The notes under the pieces are model-generated. The model saw only the letters and a list, made by a program, of their open reading frames with translations. It was not told the origin of the DNA and did not search any database. The translations under genes were made by a program, and so were the position numbers. A DNA stretch of 64,000 bases from CBDBEU01 sp965204565 (GTDB taxonomy: Bacteria; Pseudomonadota; Alphaproteobacteria; Rhizobiales; TMED25): positions 1 through 64,000 of the forward strand of contig CBDBEU010000005.1 in the NCBI GenBank assembly GCA_965204565.1, given 5' to 3'. Positions 38,002 to 46,379 of the stretch are shown piece by piece (position 1 is the first letter of the stretch; every line of letters starts with the position of its first letter).

Positions 38002-38414
38002 CAGAACAGCCCCCCAAATGCACCGCCCCCATAGGGGGAGACGGTGACCGGGAATTCCAACTGCTTTCCCGCGCCGCTCCGGTCGATGTGAAATTGCGTG
38101 TCGGAAACCGTCTCAATGATGACCAGGCCGAAGACACGCCCCGGTGTCGCGCCCGAAAACCCGACCATCATCACAGGCGATCCGCGCGATTGTGTCGCGC
38201 GGATCGCCTCATATTCACCGCGCCCGCCGAATTCGTCGGGAAACAGCAGCCCGTTGACGGTCTGGCTGTCAGGTCCGAGGCCGGTGAACTGCCGCGCTGC
38301 ATGGCCGCCGAACCGCTTGATCGCCGGCCATACGGCCTGGCTCTCGCGTTCGAGCTTCTGATAGTTAAGACCTACGATCTCGAAGATATGCGGTCCGAGC
38401 GCCAGCAAAGCCAT
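38001..38414 (-). CDS. U: Phage tail protein U (P2 gpU-like)
   Basis: 137 residues, MALLALGPHIFEIVGLNYQKLERESQAVWPAIKRFGGHAARQFTGLGPDSQTVNGLLFPDEFGG, a typical gpU. In P2-like phages gpU is a baseplate/tail-completion protein. Overlaps the tape-measure stop (38414) and the X start. Confidence 0.88.
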   Translation of the reverse strand: MALLALGPHIFEIVGLNYQKLERESQAVWPAIKRFGGHAARQFTGLGPDSQTVNGLLFPDEFGGRGEYEAIRATQSRGSPVMMVGFSGATPGRVFGLVIIETVSDTQFHIDRSGAGKQLEFPVTVSPYGGGAFGGLF

Positions 38415-41158
38415 TATTCGTCCACTCCGTCATGCAGGGCCGCAGCCTTGTTGCCGCCGCCCCGGCCGGCAGAAGCCGACACCCGCACATTGACCGATGC
38501 CTTCCTGATCTGCACCGCCGCCGCCCGGCCGATTGCCGTTCCCACAGTCGTTGCGGAGGCGCGCAGTTTCTGTTCCGCCGTATTGCCAAGCTCATTTCCG
38601 GCGTCCGATGCCGACGATCTGAGCTTGTTTCCGGCCCGCTCCGCTCCAGCCTCGAGTGCATCGCCGACACGACCGGCATCGGATACGAAATCGGTGAACG
38701 CCTCGCCGATCTCGCGCACCGCTTTTTCTTCACCGATCGGTCGCGGCGTCGGCAATGCCGCGCGCTCCCGGAAGGCGGTAAGGGCCGTTCCGAGTTCGCG
38801 ACCGGCTGCGCTGAGCGACACGGACTGAACAGCCTGCGTCACTCGATCAAACCATTGCGGGTTCGGTTCGGTCAGTCCGGACCCGTCCGATTTCGGCGCA
38901 GCGGGCTCTGGCGCAGGTGTCTCGGACGGTGCCGATTGTTCCGGCTCATCGACAAAGCCGGCCTTTTCGGCGAGCCATTTCATCCAGCTCGGCGGCTCCG
39001 GCCAATCGATATCGAATGAGATCAGCTCGCCAAGGGCATCAAACCTTGTACTGAACCAGTCTGTCAGGCCGGACCAGGCTTCTTCCATGCCGTCAATAAT
39101 GAGCTCTACGATCAAAGTGCCAAGAGTGAACCGATATGTGATTGCCGACCGGATCGCGTTCCCGAGCCACTTGCCGATGCGCCGGCCGGCCGCTTCGACC
39201 TCGCCCTTCTCGGCATCGCCGAGCTGCTCCTGCGTGAACAGGTCGGAAAAGAAATTGTCAACGGCGTCCCTGGCCCTGGCAAGCCGGGCATCAACGCCGG
39301 AGAAGTCGAACCAGCGGTCGAATGCGGCCATCGCCGCCTCGGCGTCTATTCCGATTATCTCGGCGATCTCGTCCACCCAGCCACGAACATCCGAGACAAG
39401 GCTTTCCCACCTGCCTGAAATCCATTCGATATCGGGTGCAAAAGCATCGTAAAAGCCGTCTCCAAAACCCTTCATGAACGCTTTGAAACGCTCCCGGTAT
39501 TTGCAGAGCAGGAAGACAGCCGCTGCGATCAGGACGATGGTGAGAACGACCGGCCATCCGGCAGCTGCGATCGCCGACAAGGCCGCAACGGCAGCGGTGC
39601 GCAGACCGGTAAACAGCGTCGCCAGAGCCGTTCCCTTGCCGAAGGTCGCAAGCATGTGCAATCCCGCCAGTGCGCCCTTGATCCGCCCGGGTGCGATCGA
39701 TGCCAGAAACCAGCCGGCAGAACGGGCCAGACGACCGAATATCCGGCCGGCGCCGGCAAGCATCCTGAGTGGCCCGGCCAATAGCGCCACATTGCGACCG
39801 GCGCGGCCAAAGCGCATGAACAGGCCAAGAAACCTGAACAGTCGCAGGCCGAACGCTGCCCAGAGGAAACCGGCCACGCGCGATGCAATGCCGAAGGCCA
39901 GCATTGCGGCTGCGCTCTGCACGAGCACGCTTGCCGGTTCCGGGTTGGCCTGTGCCCAGGCGGCAAACTGATCGGTTACGCCCCCGACGGTTTCCGCGAG
40001 CTTCAGTAGTGGCGGCAGCAACACCGTTCCGATCAGGATTGTGGTGTGAGTAAGCCGGTTTTTCAGCAGATCGAACTGCCTTGTCGCGCCAGATGCCTGT
40101 TTGCGGGCTTCCTCCACAGCCGAGCCGGCGTATGCGGCCGCATCACCGGTAAGTTCAAAGGCCTGTTTCAGCAGTTCGGGATTGCCGAGGAACTTGGCGA
40201 AGTCGTCGGCGAAGTCCTGACCGACCAGGGCGATAAGGGCTTCCATACCCTTTTTGCTTTCGGCCATTGCCGCAAACAGGTTCCGGATCTCCGCCGCGCC
40301 GTCTGTATCCAGGTCCCCCAGGAACTGCTCACGCGAGGTGCCAAGCACCTCGAATGCGTCCTCGACACCCTTGGCGTTGGCCTCGACCCGGGTGGCCATG
40401 GCGTTGAAGCCGCGCGCCGCTGTCTCGGGTATGATGCCGGCTGCGATCATCGCCGCGCCAACCGAGCCGGTCTCGATTGCCGTCAAATTGAATATCTTCG
40501 CCGCGCCCGCTGCCCGATTGGTAAAATTCGTGATCTCCGCTGCCTTTGCCGCCATGTTGTTCGACAGGTGATTTGTCGCGTCGCCAAGGGTTTCCAAACC
40601 CTCCCGATTGAGGCGATAGACATTGCGCAGCCTGGCGAAACGCTCGCCGATCTCCGCGCCGGCCATGTCGAAGGCGACGGCTGCGTTGGCCACATAGAGC
40701 GAGAAGGCTTCCAGTTCATTGACCGGCACGCCGCCCTGGGCGGCCTCGGCCATGAGTTCGATAATGTCCTTTGCCGCAACCGGGACAATGGCGCTGGTGT
40801 CGAGCGCGAATTTACGAAGCTCCTGAAGCCGCTTCAATGGGGCATCGACGACCTTTTCAAGGCCCTTGAATGACTGGTCGGAGTCAGCGGCGAGTTTCAC
40901 CGGGGCGGCAAGCGACAGCGCCATGCCAAGCGCGCCGGTAAGGCGGGAACGTGCATGTGAGGCGCGGGCTTCAAGGCGGTTCAGATGATCGCCGAAGGCT
41001 CGCTCGTCAAAGCGGGTGGCAAGACCGGATGTGACGACCTCTTCCAGGCCGCGACCGAAATCGCGCACGCCCGTGCGCATCCCCTGAAGCGTCCTTTTGA
41101 ATTTGGACGCTTCCGCCGAATATCGGTCTATCAGGGAGACAATGACCGAGACGTTCAT
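38414..41158 (-). CDS. T: Phage tail tape measure protein
   Basis: 914 residues. The N-terminus (MNVSVIVSLIDRYSAEASKFKRTLQGMRTGVRDFGRGLEE) is coiled-coil-like and the P2-type tape-measure core follows (SFKGLEKVVDAPLKRLQELRKFALDTSAIVPVAAKDIIELMAEAAQGGVPVNELEAF, AGAAKIFNLTAIETGSVGAAMIAAGIIPETAARGFNAMATRVEANAKG). A hydrophobic central part (residues ~400-560, e.g. AGWPVVLTIVLIAAAVFLLCKY) and a charged C-terminus complete it. It sets tail length and guides assembly. The length predicts a tail comparable to P2's. Intact. Confidence 0.9.
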   Translation of the reverse strand: MNVSVIVSLIDRYSAEASKFKRTLQGMRTGVRDFGRGLEEVVTSGLATRFDERAFGDHLNRLEARASHARSRLTGALGMALSLAAPVKLAADSDQSFKGLEKVVDAPLKRLQELRKFALDTSAIVPVAAKDIIELMAEAAQGGVPVNELEAFSLYVANAAVAFDMAGAEIGERFARLRNVYRLNREGLETLGDATNHLSNNMAAKAAEITNFTNRAAGAAKIFNLTAIETGSVGAAMIAAGIIPETAARGFNAMATRVEANAKGVEDAFEVLGTSREQFLGDLDTDGAAEIRNLFAAMAESKKGMEALIALVGQDFADDFAKFLGNPELLKQAFELTGDAAAYAGSAVEEARKQASGATRQFDLLKNRLTHTTILIGTVLLPPLLKLAETVGGVTDQFAAWAQANPEPASVLVQSAAAMLAFGIASRVAGFLWAAFGLRLFRFLGLFMRFGRAGRNVALLAGPLRMLAGAGRIFGRLARSAGWFLASIAPGRIKGALAGLHMLATFGKGTALATLFTGLRTAAVAALSAIAAAGWPVVLTIVLIAAAVFLLCKYRERFKAFMKGFGDGFYDAFAPDIEWISGRWESLVSDVRGWVDEIAEIIGIDAEAAMAAFDRWFDFSGVDARLARARDAVDNFFSDLFTQEQLGDAEKGEVEAAGRRIGKWLGNAIRSAITYRFTLGTLIVELIIDGMEEAWSGLTDWFSTRFDALGELISFDIDWPEPPSWMKWLAEKAGFVDEPEQSAPSETPAPEPAAPKSDGSGLTEPNPQWFDRVTQAVQSVSLSAAGRELGTALTAFRERAALPTPRPIGEEKAVREIGEAFTDFVSDAGRVGDALEAGAERAGNKLRSSASDAGNELGNTAEQKLRASATTVGTAIGRAAAVQIRKASVNVRVSASAGRGGGNKAAALHDGVDE

Positions 41159-41376
41159 GGATTGCCGCCTCCGTCGGCTCCAGCTTTCAGAGCACCGGCA
41201 ATTGCATTCAGAAGCCGGCCATTGTCCCGATCGGCGGCGGCAAGCGCCTGTTCGTGCCAGAAAGCAAGTTCGTCGAGCTCAAGGTCACCGATCTCCAACG
41301 CGGACCAGCCGAAGCGGCCGGCTATGTCGCCTGGCCCGAAGAGGAAGGCACTTGCGTCAATGTCTCGAGCGCGGGA
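41155..41376 (-). CDS. Tail-assembly chaperone second frame (E'-like), no own start codon
   Basis: Between an in-frame TAG upstream and a TGA that overlaps the tape-measure ATG (ATGA at 41155-41158) lies an open frame reading ARDIDASAFLFGPGDIAGRFGWSALEIGDLELDELAFWHEQALAAADRDNGRLLNAIAGALKAGA. It contains no ATG or GTG near its beginning and overlaps the end of gene E, including a run of six T (GATTTTTTCC). In P2, Mu and many other tailed phages this second chaperone part is made as a fusion through programmed frameshifting. Here the relation to gene E is +1 (or -2), as in Mu (-2). Confidence 0.6.
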   Translation of the reverse strand, partial: SRARDIDASAFLFGPGDIAGRFGWSALEIGDLELDELAFWHEQALAAADRDNGRLLNAIAGALKAGADGGGNP

Positions 41377-41746
41377 AAAAATCGGCTAGGGCCCTTCCGA
41401 TTGCCGGATAATCGGCCGGATCGATCAAAAGGAATTGCTCCGGTGTCACGCCGAACAGCTTCGCCAAAGCCGCCGCCAGGGCGTCGAGCTTGTGGGCATC
41501 CAGAAGCGAAGCGATCCGACCGACCAGTTCGCTATCCCCCGATTTGAGCGCGGCGACCTTGTCCTGCATCCTGTCCCCGTCGCCCGACAACAAAATGGTC
41601 ACGATGTCCTTGCCGAACAGCTTGATCAGTTCCAGGACGTTGGCGGTCTTCGGGCGGCTGATCGTCAGCTTTGAGATCGCCGCATTGCCCTCCAGTTCGA
41701 TCGGAAAGGTGAGCCTGACGTCTACCGAGCTTGCCGCCTTCGTCAT
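41357..41746 (-). CDS. E: Phage tail assembly protein E-like (chaperone)
   Basis: 129 residues, MTKAASSVDVRLTFPIELEGNAAISKLTISRPKTANVLELIKLFGKDIVTILLSGDGD, typical of the small chaperone that precedes the tape-measure gene and keeps it soluble. The start overlaps the stop of FII (41743-41746). Its last codons overlap the second-frame orf that probably continues it by frameshift. Confidence 0.8.
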   Translation of the reverse strand: MTKAASSVDVRLTFPIELEGNAAISKLTISRPKTANVLELIKLFGKDIVTILLSGDGDRMQDKVAALKSGDSELVGRIASLLDAHKLDALAAALAKLFGVTPEQFLLIDPADYPAIGRALADFFPRSRH

Positions 41747-42276
41747 CCGCCAACCCTCAGGATGCGGCGATGATCGTCACCGACGCCCGTGCCGTTGAGA
41801 ATGGTCCAGCCGCCAAGCCGGAAATTGAACTCGCGTATGACCTTCTTGTCGTGCACCTCGGAATACCAGGTCACTGCCGAAAGCATGTGATCGTAGCCGG
41901 CCTTCTCGCCGCCCTTCATCTGTTCGGGATCGATCTTCATCAGACGGGCCTTGATATCGACCGTCACCTCGATTGCGCGGCCGCTGTCGTCCTCATCGTC
42001 GAACAGCGACTTGACCGCCGTGAACGAAGTGCGCTGCCCCGGCGGACTACCGAACAGCACGTCCATGCCAGGATTGTGCGAGACCAGCTTGAAGGGCAGT
42101 TCCAGCTTGTTGGTGATGCCGAGCGGGACCGCTGTTTCGCCGGTGCCGCCTCCCGGCGTGAAGTCGAAGCTTTTTTCTTCCAGGACCGGAAGCTTCATCT
42201 CCTCGATTTCGATGGTCAGCGCCATGGTGTCCCCGGCAATCAGGGTAAATCCGCGAAGCAGGCGAAGATTGTTCAT
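41743..42276 (-). CDS. FII: Phage major tail tube protein (P2 FII-like)
   Basis: 177 residues. MNNLRLLRGFTLIAGDTMALTIEIEEMKLPVLEEKSFDFTPGGGTGETAVPLGITNKLELPFKLVSHNPGMDVLFGS is the standard FII N-terminus; AVTWYSEVHDKKVIREFNFRLGGWTILNG is typical of the C-terminal part. Forms the inner tube of a contractile tail. 11 bp downstream of the sheath gene. Confidence 0.9.
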   Translation of the reverse strand: MNNLRLLRGFTLIAGDTMALTIEIEEMKLPVLEEKSFDFTPGGGTGETAVPLGITNKLELPFKLVSHNPGMDVLFGSPPGQRTSFTAVKSLFDDEDDSGRAIEVTVDIKARLMKIDPEQMKGGEKAGYDHMLSAVTWYSEVHDKKVIREFNFRLGGWTILNGTGVGDDHRRILRVGG

Positions 42277-42287
42277 GTCGGTTCTCC

Positions 42288-43520
42288 TTATGCTGCGCGA
42301 TCGAGACCGGTCAGAATGTCCTCGGCCAGAACGTTGAAGTAGACCGAGTTGCGGCGGGAACCGAACTGCAGGTCATTGAGCGGCGGCGCTTCCTCGGCGT
42401 CGAATTCAACGCGCAGGATGCCGGACCGCAGCGACTGGGACGAGTTGCGCGCCTTGTCCCAATAGGCCCGCCCCCCGAGGATGGCGCCGGCTGCCTTTAA
42501 TTCGTCCAGAAAGATTTGCAGCGACCGGATGATGGCGATGCCGAGCTGTGCCGACAGGTTTTCGTCCATTACCGAACGGAACGCCGGTGCAATGGCCTTT
42601 TCGATCGCAGCCCGCGTCCGCGTCACGTTGATGAACCGCCACAGAGCATCGGACGACGTGGTCTCGCTGCCCCAAAGGATCGTTCCGTTGGCGGCTACCG
42701 CGCCGCCTGCGCCCTGAACGGTCACGGCCGGGATGATTGTATTGATACGGTTTTCGTTCAGATAGTTGGCCTCATGGCTGGCCTCGCCATCGAAATAGGA
42801 CACCGGTCGCGATGTGCCGACAATGCCGCCGATCGCCTGATTGGACGGCGACCAGTATGGTCCGCCCCTGTCCTGGTCACGCTTGACAAACAGGCCGGCA
42901 ACACGCGCCGAGGCAGGCGCAACCACATTGCCCGCCAGCTTGACGGCCGGCTCGACCAGATAGGTGTACCGGTCGGAGAAATCGGCGCGATAGGCGAGCG
43001 CGCTTTCCTTGGTCGTCGCCGGGCAATCGCCGATCTTGACCGCCTTCAGCGCCGCTGAGATGCCTTCGAGTTCGGCCATGACCGGGTTCTTGGCGTCGCC
43101 CGGCCGCTGCGAAGTGTAACCGGGAACGATCAGAAGTCCCGGCTCGACACCCGTGTGCCCCTTGGCATAGCGGAAGGCATTGACGCCGGTCATCGCGGCG
43201 CTCGACCCGGCCAGATTGGCCAGGGTAGCGTCGGTATCGACGCCTTCGGCCACGCGGACCAGCACGATGGATGCGACGACACCCTGGTCGCTGATCGCGT
43301 CGATGGCCGCCCTGGCGGTTCCCGTTGCGCCGAGATCCACGATCTTGTCGGTGTCGTTGGAGTAGAAGTGAACAGGTTCGTTTAGCGGAAATTTGCTTGC
43401 GTCGGCAGTCTCCGCGACTACCGCCATGCCGATCGGAGACAGATCGGCGGCAGAAATCGGAAGTTCGATTTTACCAGCGTCAAAGACGCGGACGCCATGA
43501 TTGTAAGGGGCTGTCGCCAT
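42288..43520 (-). CDS. FI: Phage tail sheath protein (P2 FI-like)
   Basis: 410 residues. MATAPYNHGVRVFDAGKIELPISAADLSPIGMAVVAETAD begins a standard contractile sheath. LLIVPGYTSQRPGDAKNPVMAELEGISAALKA and YWDKARNSSQSLRSGILRVEFDAEEAPPLNDLQF are diagnostic; the C-terminal handshake part (YFNVLAEDILTGLDRAA) is complete. A good ribosome site (AAGGA, 6 bp) precedes the ATG. Intact; with the tube protein it shows that the particle is of myovirus type. Confidence 0.92.
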   Translation of the reverse strand: MATAPYNHGVRVFDAGKIELPISAADLSPIGMAVVAETADASKFPLNEPVHFYSNDTDKIVDLGATGTARAAIDAISDQGVVASIVLVRVAEGVDTDATLANLAGSSAAMTGVNAFRYAKGHTGVEPGLLIVPGYTSQRPGDAKNPVMAELEGISAALKAVKIGDCPATTKESALAYRADFSDRYTYLVEPAVKLAGNVVAPASARVAGLFVKRDQDRGGPYWSPSNQAIGGIVGTSRPVSYFDGEASHEANYLNENRINTIIPAVTVQGAGGAVAANGTILWGSETTSSDALWRFINVTRTRAAIEKAIAPAFRSVMDENLSAQLGIAIIRSLQIFLDELKAAGAILGGRAYWDKARNSSQSLRSGILRVEFDAEEAPPLNDLQFGSRRNSVYFNVLAEDILTGLDRAA

Positions 43521-43626
43521 GGTCGATCCTTATCTTTCTTGCACCCACCTGGCGCGGGTAGACCTCGCGGCGCATTCGGATTTCACGGTTGGCTTCGCCG
43601 ATCTGCGTCTGGATCGAGACCGCCAT
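43480..43626 (-). CDS. Small prophage protein
   Basis: 48 residues: MAVSIQTQIGEANREIRMRREVYPRQVGARK, then an arginine-rich tail that overlaps the sheath start. The first 30 residues match the small REIxxRxxVYPRxV-type protein common in alphaproteobacterial prophages, which is normally ~50 residues. The tail here is not family-like, so the original end may have been lost by a frameshift. Function unknown. Confidence 0.5.
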   Translation of the reverse strand: MAVSIQTQIGEANREIRMRREVYPRQVGARKIRIDHGDSPLQSWRPRL

Positions 43627-43629
43627 CGG

Positions 43630-43830
43630 CTACTCCTCCGTCCTGCCGATCGTGTCGCCATTCAGCCCGCGCGTCCGCTCCACCAGATCGAGCGGCCCCT
43701 CGGCGGGATTCTCCGCCCGGTCCGGATGGAGGTCGTAGAAAACCTCTCCGCCGGCATGGCGGAGGATGATCGCGATCCGCGCGCAATCCGCGCGCTCGGT
43801 CACACACAGCGCCAGCCCGTCCGCGCTCAT
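43630..43830 (-). CDS. Small phage hypothetical protein
   Basis: 66 residues, MSADGLALCVTERADCARIAIILRHAGGEVFYDLHPDRAENPAEGPLDLVERTRGLNGDTIGRTEE. The ATG overlaps the TGA of the winged-helix gene when that gene is read through its frameshift (43827-43830), and it ends just ahead of the next small gene. No family recognised; position and coupling suggest a real phage gene. Confidence 0.5.
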   Translation of the reverse strand: MSADGLALCVTERADCARIAIILRHAGGEVFYDLHPDRAENPAEGPLDLVERTRGLNGDTIGRTEE

Positions 43831-44104
43831 GCCGACACCGCCTTTTCCGGGCGGAACCGATGCCGGTCGATCAGCCGGTAGCCAACCCCCACACGGCCTT
43901 GATTTGCACGCCGGACGGCCCCGGCCTCCGACGCAGATTATGGATCTGGGCATCGACGATCTTCGGATCGGGCCATGGCTCCGGTCGGTCGCTGACGATC
44001 ACCTGATAGATATGCTCTTTCGCCGCCACCTCATGCGCGACCAGGCAGCGGAACACCATCTGCAATTGCGGCGGGAGATAGACGCCCATCGGAAACATCG
44101 TCAC
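43827..44104 (-). pseudogene. Phage winged-helix DNA-binding protein, one homopolymer frameshift
   Basis: MTMFPMGVYLPPQLQMVFRCLVAHEVAAKEHIYQVIVSDRPEPWPDPKIVDAQIHNLRRRPGPSGVQIKAVWG has the layout of an OmpR-type winged helix (recognition helix KIVDAQIHNLRRR, then a wing ending VQIKAVWGVGYRL). The last part, VGYRLIDRHRFRPEKAVSA, is reached only if the five C at 43886-43890 were six. Then the stop overlaps the next gene's ATG exactly, which argues that the shift is an error or very recent. Confidence 0.6.
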
Positions 44105-44106
44105 CC

Positions 44107-44275
44107 AGGACGGCGCCGCGCTTGATCTCGCCGTATTTCAGCTCCCATACCTCGCGATAGGTCGAGACGAATTGCGCCCGGTCCAGCACCGACAGATCGT
44201 TGCAAAACAGATTTTCGACAATCTCGATCAGTGTCGCCTCGCCGTCGGCGGAGGCGCCCAGATCATCGATAGGGC
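44107..44275 (-). pseudogene. ParB-like nuclease domain remnant
   Basis: Only EATLIEIVENLFCNDLSVLDRAQFVSTYREVWELKYGEIKRG is recognisable: the ParB/Srx-type box (IExxENLxRxDLSxLDRA) found in many phage and plasmid partition-like proteins. Both flanks are non-family sequence, so this is a short leftover. Confidence 0.5.
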
Positions 44276-44389
44276 GACGGTGAACAGGCCGGATTTCGCA
44301 CGGCCCTCCGACGCCAGAATGAAGGCCACGGATCCGCACAGCGTCGCGCCGAGGATCAGAAAAACCGCCAGCGAGATCCAGGCGCTCAT
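44228..44389 (-). CDS. Small membrane protein
   Basis: 53 residues starting MSAWISLAVFLILGATLCGSVAFILASEG, with one clear membrane helix. The last ~10 residues run into the ParB-like remnant in another frame. It may be a phage or residual chromosomal gene; no family recognised. It abuts the IS3 element. Confidence 0.35.
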   Translation of the reverse strand: MSAWISLAVFLILGATLCGSVAFILASEGRAKSGLFTVALSMIWAPPPTARRH

Positions 44390-44399
44390 CTCCGCGCCT

Positions 44400-45540
44400 C
44401 CGCTTCGGGCTTCTCCGACCGGTTCATCTGACGTAGAGCCCGCAAAAGGTCGACAAGCTGAAAGCCGAGCGTTGCCGCTGATCTGAGCGCTAAGTTTCTA
44501 CCAGCTACAATTAGAGCCTGTGCCCGTTTTGAGGCCCAACGCCGGGCGTGATGGCAACAACCGTGTTTGCCGGTTGATCCAGTCCCGATCCCGGCCGGGG
44601 TTTTGTCCCCGAGGCTCGAGTGAGGCCGGAAGTGATTGTAGTCGTGCCGCCAGGCTTCGAGTTCCCGGCGGGCATGGGTCGGGCTGGTGAAGATCGTCTC
44701 GTTCAGACATTCGTCCCTGAGCCGCGCATTGAAGCTCTCGATGAACCCGTTCTGACAGGGCTTGCCCGGCGCGATAGAGTGCCACTCGACATTGCGCTCC
44801 TTTGACCGGCGCCCGATCGCCATGCCGGTCGGTTCGGTGCCGTTGTCGCTGACGATCGTGCCGGGCCGCGCCATTCGCTCGAAGATCGCCGCATCAGGCT
44901 CGCAACCGACCCTTGCGCCGGAGATCGACGTATCGGCAATCAGGCGCACGCACTCCCGGCTGAAGTCGTCGACCACGGCGAAGATCCGGAACCTGCGTCC
45001 GCAGGCAAAGGCATCCGACATGAAGTCCAGGCTCCAGCGCTGGTTCGGTCCCTGCGGTAACACCATCGGCGCTCGTGTCCCCAATGCCCGCTTGCGCCCG
45101 CCACGGCGACAAACCTGCAAGCGCCGACAGCCGAACCGGCGGCGCTCGCCGGCCAGTTCCCTGATACGTGTCCGCGCCTCGGTGTCGTCAGGGCGGCAGC
45201 TGATGTAGCGCACCGTCGTTCGGTCCACGCCCGGCACCGGGCGTCAGAACTTTTTGCACTGATCTCCCTGAGCATTGCGTTGTCCAGCATCGAGCCCGCC
45301 AGCAGCTTCTTCAGCTGCGCATTCTCCTGCTCCAACTGACGAAGCCGCCGGGCATCGGACACCTCAAGCCCGCCATAGTTCGACTTCCACTTGTAAAAGG
45401 TCGCCGGGCTGATCCCGTGACGGCGGCACACATCCGCCGTCGGCATCCCCGCCTCCTGCTCCTTCAACACAGCGATCATCTGTTCCTCGCCAAACCTGCT
45501 CCGCTTCATATCGTCCGTCTCCTTGTCAGCGCCGGACGCT
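44400..45540 (-). mobile_element. IS3-family element, degenerate
   Basis: OrfA starts at 45509 with MKRSRFGEEQMIAVLKEQEAGMPTADVCRRHGISPATFYKWKSNYGGLEVSDARRLRQLEQENAQLKKLLA, the HTH-leucine zipper of IS3. OrfB (from ~45240) reads GVDRTTVRYISCRPDD, RIRELAGERRRFG, PNQRWSLDFMSDAFACGRRFRIFAVVDDFSREC, GTIVSDNGTE, PGKPCQNGFIESFNARLRDECLNETIF: the DDE set is present. About 25 residues between RRFGCRRL and RRGGRKRALG are deleted, so the enzyme is probably inactive. Precise ends are not visible. Confidence 0.78.
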
Positions 45541-45637
45541 CATTATCATTGGAGAAAATCTAGGGGCGCAGACCACCGAGTGCGCAGACCCTTGTGATTG
45601 CACTTTGCCCTGTCCCCTCGATTTGAAGCCAATCAAG

Positions 45638-45910
45638 CTAAATCGCTGCCCGCCACAGGAGAGCGAGAGCTGGGGATGCGATCGCAAGATCATGGGCTCT
45701 TATCTCTGCAACCGTCCTTTGAGGTTGGTCTGCGATCCGCCGCAACAGGCGGAGCAGTGGCGCAGGCGCTTCTGGATCACTTTCCTTTAGCTCGAAAATT
45801 GCGTGATCCTCGACTGCTTCCAGGATTGCGGTAAGCACTTCGGCCGCGTTCATTCGAGCAATGGAATTGGTTTCTTCGGCTCTATCGATCACAGTTTGGA
45901 GGGCGCGCAT
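45638..45910 (-). CDS. Small hypothetical protein
   Basis: 90 residues, acidic and helical (NAAEVLTAILEAVEDHAIFELKESDPEAPAPLLRLLRRIADQPQ). No family recognised. Composition is more protein-like than the other frames here; upstream in-frame sequence is short. Uncertain. Confidence 0.35.
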   Translation of the reverse strand: MRALQTVIDRAEETNSIARMNAAEVLTAILEAVEDHAIFELKESDPEAPAPLLRLLRRIADQPQRTVAEIRAHDLAIASPALALLWRAAI

Positions 45911-46357
45911 CGCCTTAATCGCTGCGTCTGAGGCGAAGACCTGTAATCACTCAACGATCTCTTCGGGGGTGCAGTCCGTCTAAAATTCTCTGTGTCGCTG
46001 CGTTTGACTGCGGAATGAGGCAGATCTCCGATAGTATTGACTATCCTCGCAACGTATCACGCGACTGCATATATGCTCTTGGTGGTAGATAGGACTTCAT
46101 GTACTCAGGTTGAGTATTTCCGCTAATGACCCAAAGAAGACGGAACACGAAAAAGAACCTCCGAAATCACCATTGCCGAGCCAGACTGCTGTTTTTGACT
46201 GATAACGGGGGACCAACCTCACATGGGCGGTCAATTTGGATTATCTCGGCCAAGCAGAAATTCCTGAGCGTACCCATTCACATGCAGTCGGTCTCAATGG
46301 GTTGGTGCGGGCAGCTGGTTGACAAGTGTGGACGGACAAAGGTATCGAGTTGCACAG
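45911..46357. other. Stretch without recognised gene
   Basis: About 450 bp, noticeably richer in A+T than the flanks. One plus-strand frame (46126-46398) is open but has no family features. It is the probable promoter region of the first GntR-type regulator. Confidence 0.4.
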
Positions 46358-46371
46358 TTGAAATTTCAGAT
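46358..46371. promoter_or_regulatory. Palindromic motif upstream of GntR-type regulator 1
   Basis: TTGAAATTTCAGAT, containing the perfect palindrome TGAAATTTCA (46359-46368), ends 8 bp before the ATG of the regulator. The same 14 bases occur upstream of the second regulator (48851-48864). FCD-type GntR regulators commonly bind short palindromes near their own start; binding here is inference. Confidence 0.45.
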
Positions 46372-46379
46372 TCTAGAAG

